From Candidatus Bathyarchaeota archaeon (GTDB taxonomy: Archaea; Thermoproteota; Bathyarchaeia; Bathyarchaeales; Bathycorpusculaceae), in contig JAOULW010000002.1 of assembly GCA_029881805.1 (NCBI GenBank), positions 308,276 to 372,275 of the forward strand: a stretch of 64,000 nucleotides of DNA. Direction: 5' to 3'. Every line of letters starts with the position of its first letter. Within the stretch, counting starts at the first letter, position 1. The translations under genes were made by a program, and so were the position numbers. Positions 28,655 through 36,085 of this stretch are shown piece by piece. The notes under the pieces are model-generated. The model was not told where the DNA came from. It saw only the letters and a program-made list of their open reading frames with translations, and ran no database searches.

Positions 28655-29668
28655 TCAAGCTTTAAACTTAACAAATTCCTTCTTATATAAGATGCCGCTT
28701 TCGCAAATTATTGCTGATACATATTTTAGAGGAGTTATGTCAAAAGCCGGGTTTAAAACCTCCACGTCTTCCGTGACGATTCGTTGCGAACCTATATGGG
28801 TGATTTCTTCGGGGTTTCTCTCTTCAATGGTTACTTCTGCCGAATTGTGTATCAAGTCGAAAGTTGATTTTGGTGCGGCGACGTAAAAGGGAATTTTATG
28901 TTCCTTTGCTAAAACAGCAATCGTAAATGTTCCGATTTTGTTGATGACGGCATCTTGCACTATTCTGTCAGCACCAACTATGACTTTGTCAACAAGTTGC
29001 TGACGCATAGCGTAACCAACCATGTTGTCGGTAATCAGAGTAACTGGTATACCAACCCTTTTGAGCTCATAAGTCGTCAGTCTAGCTCCTTGTAATTTCG
29101 GACGAGTCTCAGTCGCGATAACCCTAATTTTCTTTCCGTGGTCCCAAGCAGCCTTTATCACACCTAAAGCAGTGCCATATTCAACAGTCGCAAGAGCACC
29201 AGCATTGCAATGAGTTAAAATAACGTCTCCACCACAAATAAGTTCAGCACCATAATTGCCGATCAGTCGATTTGCCTCTGCATCCTCATCAGCTATTTTC
29301 TGCGCCTCTTCAACAATGAAAGCAACTAAATCTTTAGCGTTTCCTGAAAAGGCTATTGCCTTACTGAGGATTCTGTCTATCGCCCAAAAAAGGTTAACAG
29401 CCGTCGGTCTTGTTCCTCTTAGAATTTCCGCTGTTCTTTCCAATTCTTTGATCAATTCTTCTCTCTCTTTCGCTTCTGAATAATAGGCCGTCAAAGCCAA
29501 TGCGTAGGCTGCCGCAGCCCCCAAAAGGGGGGCGCCCCTTATTTTCATAGTCTTTATAGCCTCAGCCACTTCATTGGAGGTTTTCATCTCTAGAAATACT
29601 GTCTCATGTGGAAGTTTTGTTTGGTCTATTGTTATGACCGTTCCGTTGCGCCATTCTATTGTCCGCAT
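28655..29668 (-). CDS. mtnA: S-methyl-5-thioribose-1-phosphate isomerase (aIF2B-like)
   Basis: Start set at the ATG of MRTIEWRNGTV because GGAGG (29677-29681 on this strand) sits eight bases ahead; the longer TTG start would place it inside the coding region. Conserved blocks are KIRGAPLLGAAAAYALAL, GTRPTAVNLFWAI, THCNAGALATVEYGTALG, ETRPKLQGARLT, DNMVGYAM, and GADRIVQDAVINKIGTF, with catalytic Cys in HCNAG and Asp in GADRI. The reaction is the aldose-ketose isomerisation of methylthioribose-1-phosphate in methionine salvage; related ribose-1,5-bisphosphate isomerases are similar, but the MRTIEW start and CNAGALAT text favour MtnA. Confidence 0.9.
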   Translation of the reverse strand: MRTIEWRNGTVITIDQTKLPHETVFLEMKTSNEVAEAIKTMKIRGAPLLGAAAAYALALTAYYSEAKEREELIKELERTAEILRGTRPTAVNLFWAIDRILSKAIAFSGNAKDLVAFIVEEAQKIADEDAEANRLIGNYGAELICGGDVILTHCNAGALATVEYGTALGVIKAAWDHGKKIRVIATETRPKLQGARLTTYELKRVGIPVTLITDNMVGYAMRQQLVDKVIVGADRIVQDAVINKIGTFTIAVLAKEHKIPFYVAAPKSTFDLIHNSAEVTIEERNPEEITHIGSQRIVTEDVEVLNPAFDITPLKYVSAIICESGILYKKEFVKFKA

Positions 29669-29740
29669 ATTCAGAGCCTCCAGCAAATTGTTTATGCAGT
29701 AAAATAGTATAAGATTTTGTTAGAACGTGGTAAGAAGGCA

Positions 29741-30448
29741 ATGAAACAGAAAAGCCTAAAGGCTCTCATCGAAAATTTTGGAGAGAGATATCCCGATATT
29801 CTGGGCATAAACCTCTCAGGAGGAGAAGAAGACGAAGTTTTTAAATGGTTTTTGGCATCCATACTATTTGGCGCTCCCATAACCGAAACGGCAGTCGTAA
29901 AGACTTTCAAATGCTTCCAAAGATACAATCTGTTAACACCTAAGCGGATTCTCGAAACAGGATGGGATGAACTGGTTAAAATCCTGGACGAAGGCAGATA
30001 CACACGCTACGATTTCAAGACAGCAGACAAACTCCTCGAAGTCATGCAGAATCTCATAGAAAAATACAATGGAAGCCTCAATCTTCTCCATAATTTAGCC
30101 TCTGGTACGCATGATTTAGAAAAGAGATTAAAAGATTCAGGAAAAGGAGTAGGCGACGTGACAGTAAGTATTTTTCTAAGAGAATTGCGCGGTGTCTGGG
30201 AGAAAGCCGATCCAAAACCCACGAGTCTAGTCATACTTGCCGCCGAAAAACTTGGAATAATAACAATGGAATCTACTGAAGACTCCTCAGGACTGCTAAA
30301 AGATTTTTGGTCCAAAAACCAAATTGCAGAGCAGTGTTTCATTAATTTTGAAACGGCTCTGCTCAGGTTGGGCAAGGATTTTTGCAGAAAAGGAAAATGT
30401 GTTGCTTGCCAAGTCAGGAACGAGTGCTTGAATCATAAGGTGCCTTGA
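29741..30448 (+). CDS. HhH-GPD DNA glycosylase/endonuclease III-like protein
   Basis: About 235 residues from the ATG. FKWFLASILFGAPITETAV is the typical N-terminal helix pair. LEKRLKDSGKGVGDVTVSIFLREL forms the helix-hairpin-helix. ADPKP follows where the catalytic Asp of the family sits (KADPKP). The C-terminus has CRKGKCVACQVRNEC: four cysteines spaced 4-2-5, close to the 6-2-5 spacing of the 4Fe-4S loop in endonuclease III. Base specificity is unknown. Divergent from mtnA with under 80 bases between. The 3' end overlaps the convergent regulator gene by 35 bases. Confidence 0.75.
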   Translation: MKQKSLKALIENFGERYPDILGINLSGGEEDEVFKWFLASILFGAPITETAVVKTFKCFQRYNLLTPKRILETGWDELVKILDEGRYTRYDFKTADKLLEVMQNLIEKYNGSLNLLHNLASGTHDLEKRLKDSGKGVGDVTVSIFLRELRGVWEKADPKPTSLVILAAEKLGIITMESTEDSSGLLKDFWSKNQIAEQCFINFETALLRLGKDFCRKGKCVACQVRNECLNHKVP

Positions 30449-31172
30449 CGTAAGTGATGACTTCTACGGGGCATTCACCTGAAAGCTTCAGCCTTCTTTT
30501 CCATTCCTCTCCAACTGCTACAATAGAGAAGACGCCTGAGATTTCAGCCTTCGCTTTTCGAACTAAATTAACCAGCGCTGCTTGTGTTTCTCCAGTCTTA
30601 ATCATGTCATCTACTATTAAGACACTGTCTCGCTTTTTGACTGCGTCTTTCGGAATGTAGAGAGTCACAGTTACTCCTGAGTCTCTGCCTAAAACGTAGG
30701 TTTCTTCGAGGAAAGCCTTAACCCCAACTTCTTTGTTTTTCTTTGCTATTATCAGATTGACGCCGAGGACGTTAGCAACCATGGTCGCCAATGGGATTCC
30801 ATCGACGGCCGCCGTCAGAACCCTTGTCACTCGTTTTCCTGCGAAGTTTGCAAGCGCATGATTAGCGGCTTGCTGAAGAATGTTAAAATCACCTATAATG
30901 TCAGTGTTATCAAAATATCCGTCGTCATCAAACTTTATCCTGCTTCGAAGCTCAGTCTCTAAACCAACAATTTTCGTTAGAACCTTCCAAAGTTGTTTAG
31001 CCCTCGCGGTGTTCGGAAGAACATGTCCTTTTGCGTACCTACTCAGAACAGTTACCGGCAGACCGGTTTTAGAGGCTAACTCACGGTATGTAATGTTTCT
31101 CTTGTATTTCGCCGTTCTGAGCAACTCTATGGTCATTAATCGAAGCTTTAACTCATCTGCATGTGTACTCAT
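30414..31172 (-). CDS. PyrE-like (GfcR family) HTH-phosphoribosyltransferase regulator
   Basis: A 252-residue protein. An N-terminal helix-turn-helix (ITYRELASKTGLPVTVLSRY, residues 27-46) precedes a phosphoribosyltransferase domain with the PRPP loop VLIVDDMIKTGETQAAL (about residues 186-202) and a hood loop AAVDGIPLAT. This is the arrangement of the archaeal orotate-phosphoribosyltransferase-like regulators, including GfcR, which bind a phosphorylated sugar instead of catalysing transfer. The regulon here cannot be read. The first helix sequence is well formed, so DNA binding is likely retained. Confidence 0.85.
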   Translation of the reverse strand: MSTHADELKLRLMTIELLRTAKYKRNITYRELASKTGLPVTVLSRYAKGHVLPNTARAKQLWKVLTKIVGLETELRSRIKFDDDGYFDNTDIIGDFNILQQAANHALANFAGKRVTRVLTAAVDGIPLATMVANVLGVNLIIAKKNKEVGVKAFLEETYVLGRDSGVTVTLYIPKDAVKKRDSVLIVDDMIKTGETQAALVNLVRKAKAEISGVFSIVAVGEEWKRRLKLSGECPVEVITYVKAPYDSSTRS

Positions 31173-31327
31173 ATCAATCCCTTAAACACTGACACGTCAA
31201 ATACTAAAGCGTCTACCATTTATTATTGCATTACTCATTTATAATTTCCGTTCGCAAACCGAACAGATTCCGGTTAGAGCTGATATTTCCATTTGGGAAG
31301 CGATTTCTGTTAAGTCTGACAGACTAG

Positions 31328-31621
31328 ATCCGCGCTTTTTCAAAGTTAGGGTATCTTTTTGATGCAGCTAAAAGTATTCCTTCAGGTCTTAAACTAGTAC
31401 AAGAGGATGTGCTTAAGACATTTGAGGTTTCAGAAAAACTGCATAGAAAAGGAGTATCGTTCGTAAGCATGAACTCTGAAGTGGTTCATTTGTGTTGCAT
31501 TGAAAAAGCAAAAAATTTAGGAAAAAGGCAAAACAATAGCTGCAGTCTTATCGATTCTGGAAAAATTATCTGCGCACAAATCTATTTCAAAACGAAAAAT
31601 GGCGGGTCCGCCGGGATTTGA
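31328..31621 (+). pseudogene. Decayed C-terminal remnant of a PLP-dependent beta-family enzyme (cysteine-synthase-like)
   Basis: After a stop at 31325 the frame reads FDAAKSIPSGLKLVQEDVLK, then VSEKLHRKGVSFVSMNSEVV, then IEKAKNLGKRQNN, then SLIDSGK. The end resembles the cysteine synthase C-terminus (...REEGILVGISSGAAV.AALK.AK.LGKGKTIV..LPDSGERYLS), with SSGAA replaced by MNSEV and the PDSGER end garbled. It then runs into the tRNA-Arg gene. There is no start and no N-terminal domain in this window. I read it as a gene fragment; chance resemblance is possible. Confidence 0.35.
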
Positions 31622-31638
31622 ACCCGGGATCTCCGGCT

Positions 31639-31655
31639 TTCCTCGACATCGGTCT
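31639..31655 (-). other. Canonical tRNA intron (position 37/38)
   Basis: The 17-base intron sits in a perfect bulge-helix-bulge: exon CTTC (31661-31658) pairs with intron GAGG (31644-31641), giving a four-pair helix with one G-U; three-base bulges TAA (31657-31655) and AAA (31640-31638) flank it; and intron GAC/GTC closes a CGAT loop. Cleavage after the second base of each bulge gives a normal anticodon loop. Confidence 0.85.
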
Positions 31656-31671
31656 TAGAAGGCCGGCGCGC

Positions 31672-31686
31672 TTTTTGGCCCAATGG
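31672..31686 (-). other. Candidate second, non-canonical intron in the D-loop
   Basis: Fifteen bases (CCATTGGGCCAAAAA) interrupt an otherwise normal D-arm (GCGC-AGCATGGATA-GCGC). A relaxed splice motif can be drawn: exon TGG pairs with CCA, with bulge ATA on one side and AAAA on the other, and a CC/GG mini-hairpin inside. The exact splice points are ambiguous by one or two bases. An unusually long D-loop is the alternative. Confidence 0.5.
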
Positions 31687-31774
31687 TATCCATGCTGCGC
31701 CACGAACCCCTAGGACTTGGTATGAAACTGTTGAATATAGTTTTATCTCCATTACGATCCAGTTTGGTCATTTA

Positions 31775-34699
31775 CTATTCAATGTAGATGGCTGGGCGGT
31801 AAGGTTTTGCGGTGTGAGCTCTATTTTTCGGGTCATAGCGTTTTTTGTCTTCTTCATTATAGCAATAGATTTTAGCGTTAAATTCTCGATTGAAGAAGTT
31901 TTCTGCGTCTTTCAGTTTTTGATTTTCGTCCATTACTCCGACTCGTATTAATCGCTGCTTCTTTTCGTCTGGTATGCGGTTGACCTCGTCCACAATTTTG
32001 CCGACAAATTCTGCCACTTCTTTTGCTCTTGCCTTCAAATCAGAGTCTTTCAGTAAATCTTTGATCAAATCGCTTTGCGCAACCTTTGCTGAAACAGATT
32101 TTTCTAAGACTTTTAGATAGATTTTCCATTTCCATGGAGAAGCCGCATAGTAGCATATTTTCTTTGGTGTTATGCCTGTTGCTTTAATTATATTCTGAGT
32201 GTCTTCCATCATACCCATAATTAATGCTTCATTTTCCTCGGCTTCGACGTTTATTTTTGATTCGTCTGATGTAGGCCAAGGGCTTCTGGAGACGAAGTCT
32301 TTTTCTCCCTTAATTTCCCATAATTCTTCACATGTGTGGGGTGCCACCGGAGTTAACATTCGTATTTGGGCGTCTACGACTTCCCTGAATATGTAAGCTA
32401 TGGTGTTTTCTCTTTCAGCATTTTCTTTTTGGTTTTTTATGCGTCTTTGATACCACTGGAAGTCTTGTTCTAACTCGTATAGAATTGTGTGGATGGCTTT
32501 GCGCACAGCCAATTTGTCCATGGCTTCTGTTGCCTTTCCAATGTGTTCTTGCAGTCGGCTCAGCATCCAGTTGTCTATTGCTGTCAACGATTTCTTAGGA
32601 ATTTCTTTTGCCCGTGGAGTTTTTGTGACTTCGGTAACAAATCTGTAAAGGCGCTCCAATCTTTCTCGCATGGATTTGGCTACTGTCGGAGTGAATTCAA
32701 CATCCTGTAAAAGTTCGGCTGTTGCAAGAACGCTCAGCCTTAAAGGATCGGCTCCAAATGCTTCGAGTGCTTCTCGTAGAGGGATTATGTTTCCGAAGGA
32801 TTTGCTCATCTTTGCACCTGCCATCATCACGCTGCCATTGGTTACGATCTGGCGCGGCCACAGCTTCTCTGGGAATATGGCTGTGTGGTTGAATATCATG
32901 AATGTTAGATGATTTGGAACCAAGTCGCGTCCTGAGTGCCGACTATCTAGAGGATAGAAGTACAGAAATTCATTGTGCATTTGTTCTACGACACTAACAT
33001 CTAGATTAGCTTCTTTTGCTATCTTGCTGGCGTTTCCGATTCCGAGAAAGATATAGTCGAAAACGTTGTCCGTTAGCTGAGTTGGCTGGATTTTGTGCTC
33101 TTTGAAGTATTTGACTATCGTGTAGTAAGCCATGTAAATTGTAGAGTCTGAAAGCGATTCGATTGTCCATTCTCGGTCCCATGGGAGCTTGGTACCCATG
33201 CCTGACTTTCTAGCGCACGCCTTTTCGTGCAGCCAGTCTATGACGTAGTTGAATTCTGCACGTAGTTCTTCTGGTAATATTTCCATTTTGCCCAAGTTTC
33301 TGTGCGTCAGTGTCTTCCAGTCGGGTTTTCCGTAATCGATGAACCATTGGTCTTCAAGGATCTTTACGATGCACTCTGTTCCGCAGCGGCACAGGACTGG
33401 TCTGTTGAGCAGCTCGTACATGGTTCCGGCCTTGCTTTCTGAGATCAAATCCTCTTTTACCTTGTCCTTTGCTTCAGCCACGGATAAACCAATGTATTTG
33501 CCAGTGTTTTCCCTCATTTTTCCGTTGTGAAACTCATGTCTGTAAACTTCTTTTGTAGCATCCTCCAACTTCGAGTCAGTTTGATCTTCAATGTTCATTC
33601 TTTTGACTACATCGCCTGCAGGAATTTCCGAGTATCCAGGTACTTCGATTAAGGAGATTGGTTTGACGGCAGCTATCGCTTCTGGAGTCACACCGTATTC
33701 TTTTAGTTGTGACGGCTTCTTCCTTATGTTTTCTAGGGCAACATAATCATATGGAGCGTGTCCTGGAACAGACATAACTACGCCTGTTGCGTTTTTTGGG
33801 TCAACGAAATCTGCTGGTAGAATGGGAATTTTTTTCATTGTTGCTGGATTTTCGGCATATTTCCCTACGAGTTTTCTTCCTTCAAATGCTTCTAGAACTG
33901 TGACTTTTCGATTTAAGTTGAGTAGTTTTTCTACGCTTTCTTGGCTGATTATCCATTTTTCGTCGTCCACTGTTGCTTTGACATATTTGGCTTTTGGATT
34001 TAGCCAAATGTTTGTTACGCCAAATATCGTCTCCGGCCGCAGAGTGGCTGTTGGGAAAAACCATTCTTGGTGTTTGAATTTTATCACTGTGAACTCGCCT
34101 ATTTCGGGCTCCACATCTCCTTGCGTGTCATGTTGACCTACAGGGTTTCCGTCTTTGGGGCACCAACCTACAGGGTGGCTTCCGCGTGTTATGTATCCGC
34201 CTTCGCGAAGTTTTTGGAATTGCCATTCTATGAAGCGATTGTAATGCCGATCTATTGTGGTGAATTCTCGCCTCCAATCTATGGAGTAGCCTATCTCCTT
34301 CATTCCGCCTTTTATCTCTTGATGGAAGTAGCGAGCCATTGCCAGTGGGTCGGTGAATTCGTTTAACCTCTCTTTTTGGATTTTGTAGACGTTTATGAAG
34401 TCGTCTATGAGGTCTGTGTCGTTTTCTGCGAGGCGCTTTGACATTGCTAGAACTGGCGTGCCAGTGTAATGAAACGCCATAGGCAAGAGCACGTTATAAC
34501 CGCGCATTCGCATGTATCTTGCGTGCACGTCAGCTATTGTGTAGGTTCTCGCGTGTCCGATGTGTTGTGGAGAATTTGGATACGGATAAGCTACGGTTAC
34601 GAAGTATTTGGGTTTTGTTGGGTCTGGATCTGTCTCAAAGATTTTTGCTTGTGCCCAGCGTCTTTGCCATTTTCCCTCGGCTTTTTTTAAAAATTCCAT
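31775..34699 (-). CDS. leuS: Leucyl-tRNA synthetase
   Basis: A 974-residue class I synthetase of archaeal/eukaryal type. The HIGH box is PQHIGHARTYTIADV (residues 46-49), and the KMSKS box is GAKMSKSFGNIIPL (near residue 630). The editing domain CP1 lies between (GVVMSVPGHAPYDYVALE, typical of the LeuRS/IleRS/ValRS editing site). A C-terminal anticodon-binding helical domain and the archaeal C-terminal extension (KYYAASPWKWKIYLK-type block) are present. Full length for the family. Monocistronic, reading toward the tRNA-Arg gene. Confidence 0.96.
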   Translation of the reverse strand: MEFLKKAEGKWQRRWAQAKIFETDPDPTKPKYFVTVAYPYPNSPQHIGHARTYTIADVHARYMRMRGYNVLLPMAFHYTGTPVLAMSKRLAENDTDLIDDFINVYKIQKERLNEFTDPLAMARYFHQEIKGGMKEIGYSIDWRREFTTIDRHYNRFIEWQFQKLREGGYITRGSHPVGWCPKDGNPVGQHDTQGDVEPEIGEFTVIKFKHQEWFFPTATLRPETIFGVTNIWLNPKAKYVKATVDDEKWIISQESVEKLLNLNRKVTVLEAFEGRKLVGKYAENPATMKKIPILPADFVDPKNATGVVMSVPGHAPYDYVALENIRKKPSQLKEYGVTPEAIAAVKPISLIEVPGYSEIPAGDVVKRMNIEDQTDSKLEDATKEVYRHEFHNGKMRENTGKYIGLSVAEAKDKVKEDLISESKAGTMYELLNRPVLCRCGTECIVKILEDQWFIDYGKPDWKTLTHRNLGKMEILPEELRAEFNYVIDWLHEKACARKSGMGTKLPWDREWTIESLSDSTIYMAYYTIVKYFKEHKIQPTQLTDNVFDYIFLGIGNASKIAKEANLDVSVVEQMHNEFLYFYPLDSRHSGRDLVPNHLTFMIFNHTAIFPEKLWPRQIVTNGSVMMAGAKMSKSFGNIIPLREALEAFGADPLRLSVLATAELLQDVEFTPTVAKSMRERLERLYRFVTEVTKTPRAKEIPKKSLTAIDNWMLSRLQEHIGKATEAMDKLAVRKAIHTILYELEQDFQWYQRRIKNQKENAERENTIAYIFREVVDAQIRMLTPVAPHTCEELWEIKGEKDFVSRSPWPTSDESKINVEAEENEALIMGMMEDTQNIIKATGITPKKICYYAASPWKWKIYLKVLEKSVSAKVAQSDLIKDLLKDSDLKARAKEVAEFVGKIVDEVNRIPDEKKQRLIRVGVMDENQKLKDAENFFNREFNAKIYCYNEEDKKRYDPKNRAHTAKPYRPAIYIE

Positions 34700-34892
34700 A
34701 AAGTTCTCTGAACTGGTCTGAGGGGTATTAAATGTTTTGTTTTCACGAATTGAGAACGCTATCCCTCATATTTAGCACCGTAATCATATTTGTGCGAACT
34801 TGCATTAATCCTTTACTCCAGATTGGGTTTGTCTGCGAGCCTAGATCGCTCCCTCATAGATTGAACTTTCGCATTCGCTTTTTCTGAAGACG

Positions 34893-34902
34893 TTTTTATA
34901 TG
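34893..34902 (+). promoter_or_regulatory. Probable TATA box of the DUF3795 gene cluster
   Basis: TTTTTATATG lies about 50 bases before the ATG at 34954. The expected transcription start is near 34925. The rest of the 254-base gap from the LeuRS start (34700-34892) holds nothing I can identify besides the divergent LeuRS promoter region. Confidence 0.45.
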
Positions 34903-34953
34903 TTGACGTTGTGAGAATTAGTGTTGTTATGCTATGTGTAGGCGAGATTAGTA

Positions 34954-35259
34954 ATGGGTGATATAGAGGCAGCTTTCTGCGGCGACTATTGCGGGAAATG
35001 TCCAAATTATCCAAAAGAATGTCAAGGCTGCATTCCTTCTCTTCACATGGATTGTTATTTTGTCAAATGTTGCTTGGAGAAAGGTATTGAGCACTGCGGC
35101 TTTTGTGGCGATTTTCCATGTAGAATACTAAGCGAATTTGTTCCTGACGACCGACCGGAATGCCCGCAAGGCTATCATCTTGAAAACCTGAAAATGCGCA
35201 AGTTTTTTGGAACGGAAAGGTGGTTAGAATCACAAAGAGCAAAATGGAAAAACCAGTAG
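34954..35259 (+). CDS. DUF3795 Cys-rich protein
   Basis: A 101-residue protein with eleven or more cysteines: FCGDYCGKCPNYPKECQGC, then MDCYFVKCCLEKGIEHCGFC, then DFPCRILSEF. This is the DUF3795 pattern, a small Cys-rich domain thought to bind metal or Fe-S clusters. The C-terminus LENLKMRKFFGTERWLESQ is also typical. Biochemical function is unknown for the family. Followed 29 bases later by a GIY-YIG gene on the same strand. Confidence 0.8.
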   Translation: MGDIEAAFCGDYCGKCPNYPKECQGCIPSLHMDCYFVKCCLEKGIEHCGFCGDFPCRILSEFVPDDRPECPQGYHLENLKMRKFFGTERWLESQRAKWKNQ

Positions 35260-35288
35260 CAACCTCTGCCATGGAGCGCTGAAGGCTA

Positions 35289-35537
35289 ATGCCTTATTAT
35301 GTTTATATTATTCGATGTAAGGATGGCAGCTTCTACACGGGATGCACTGCAGATTTGGAGGCGCGGATGAAGCTTCACATGAACGGAAAAGGCGCCAGAT
35401 ACACAAGGATGCACAAACCGAAGAAGCTTGTTTACGTTGAAAGATGCGATTCTAGGTCGGAAGCCATGAGAAGGGAAAAAACAGTCAAAAAGCTAAACCA
35501 TCGGCAGAAACTTCAGCTTGTAAAATCTAAGGCTTAA
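35289..35537 (+). CDS. Small GIY-YIG nuclease-like protein (YhbQ/UPF0213 type)
   Basis: An 82-residue single-domain protein. YYVYIIRCKDGSFYTGCT carries the GIY-YIG strands (here Y-V-Y and F-Y-T-G), followed by DLEARMKLHMNGKGARYT and the helix with Glu in EAMRREKTVKKLNHRQK. Catalytic Tyr, Arg and Glu positions look intact. Stand-alone members act on damaged or branched DNA; the specific role is unknown. Clustered with the MGMT-like gene, which hints at a small DNA-repair group. Confidence 0.85.
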   Translation: MPYYVYIIRCKDGSFYTGCTADLEARMKLHMNGKGARYTRMHKPKKLVYVERCDSRSEAMRREKTVKKLNHRQKLQLVKSKA

Positions 35538-35575
35538 TAAGAATTTGTTGACAATTAGCCTTCAAGTGGAAGCTT

Positions 35576-36046
35576 ATGCCCAGAAAGAAGAGTTGGTCTG
35601 AAAAACTGAAGGACAGCAAGGGTCTGCCGAAAGTGGAAAAGATTAGGGGCAAAATGAGTGCAAGATGGGGGACTGGCACGGTGGTTATTCCGGCACCGAT
35701 GGAAGTTGATGAAATCATGCGGAAGATACCTGAAGGAAAACTCACTACTATTAATGAAATTCGCTCCGCTCTAGCTAGGAAACACCGGGCAACAATTGGC
35801 TGCCCCATGACTACAGGCATTTTCGCGTGGGTTGCAGCTAACGCTGCAGAAGAACAGAGACAAAAAGGGGACAAGAACATCACGCCTTATTGGCGTACGC
35901 TGAAGACAGGCGGAGTGATAAACGAGAAATACCCCGGCGGAGCTGAATCTCAAAAGAAAATTCTGGAAAGAGAAGGGCACAAGGTAATTCAAAAAGGTAA
36001 AAAATACGTTGTCTTCAATTACGAAAAATTGTTAGCAAAAATATAG
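35576..36046 (+). CDS. MGMT/ATL-like DNA-binding protein
   Basis: A 156-residue protein matching the archaeal and bacterial MGMT-family proteins annotated from their DNA-binding domain: start PRKKSWSEKLKDSKGLPKV, then TGTVVIPAPMEVDEIMRKIP, GKLTTINEIRSALARKH, and CPMTTGIFAWVAANAAEE, then TPYWRTLKTGGVINEKYPGG. The alkyl-acceptor PCHR motif of true O6-methylguanine methyltransferases is absent, so direct dealkylation is unlikely. Recognition of damaged bases without repair, as in ATL proteins, is an inference. Follows the GIY-YIG gene. Confidence 0.75.
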   Translation: MPRKKSWSEKLKDSKGLPKVEKIRGKMSARWGTGTVVIPAPMEVDEIMRKIPEGKLTTINEIRSALARKHRATIGCPMTTGIFAWVAANAAEEQRQKGDKNITPYWRTLKTGGVINEKYPGGAESQKKILEREGHKVIQKGKKYVVFNYEKLLAKI

Positions 36047-36085
36047 CACGTACCACAACGTTGTTTTTCCATGCTTCCTTCTCTT

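Larger units (their letters stand above)
31600..31709 (-). tRNA. tRNA-Arg (TCT) with an anticodon intron and a D-loop insertion, CCA encoded
   Basis: On the minus strand the acceptor GGGTTCG (31709-31703) pairs with CGGACCC (31610-31604), followed by G and an encoded CCA (31602-31600). The anticodon stem CCGGC/GCCGG holds loop CTTCTA plus A, with anticodon TCT at 31659-31657. A 17-base insertion follows position 37. A further 15 bases lie between the D-loop end GGATA (31691-31687) and the D-stem strand GCGC (31671-31668). Removing both gives a normal 75-base tRNA plus CCA. Confidence 0.9.

Noticed and set aside
29669..29686. Upstream TTG start for MtnA
   Set aside because: A Shine-Dalgarno GGAGG lies within this stretch and is correctly spaced for the following ATG.
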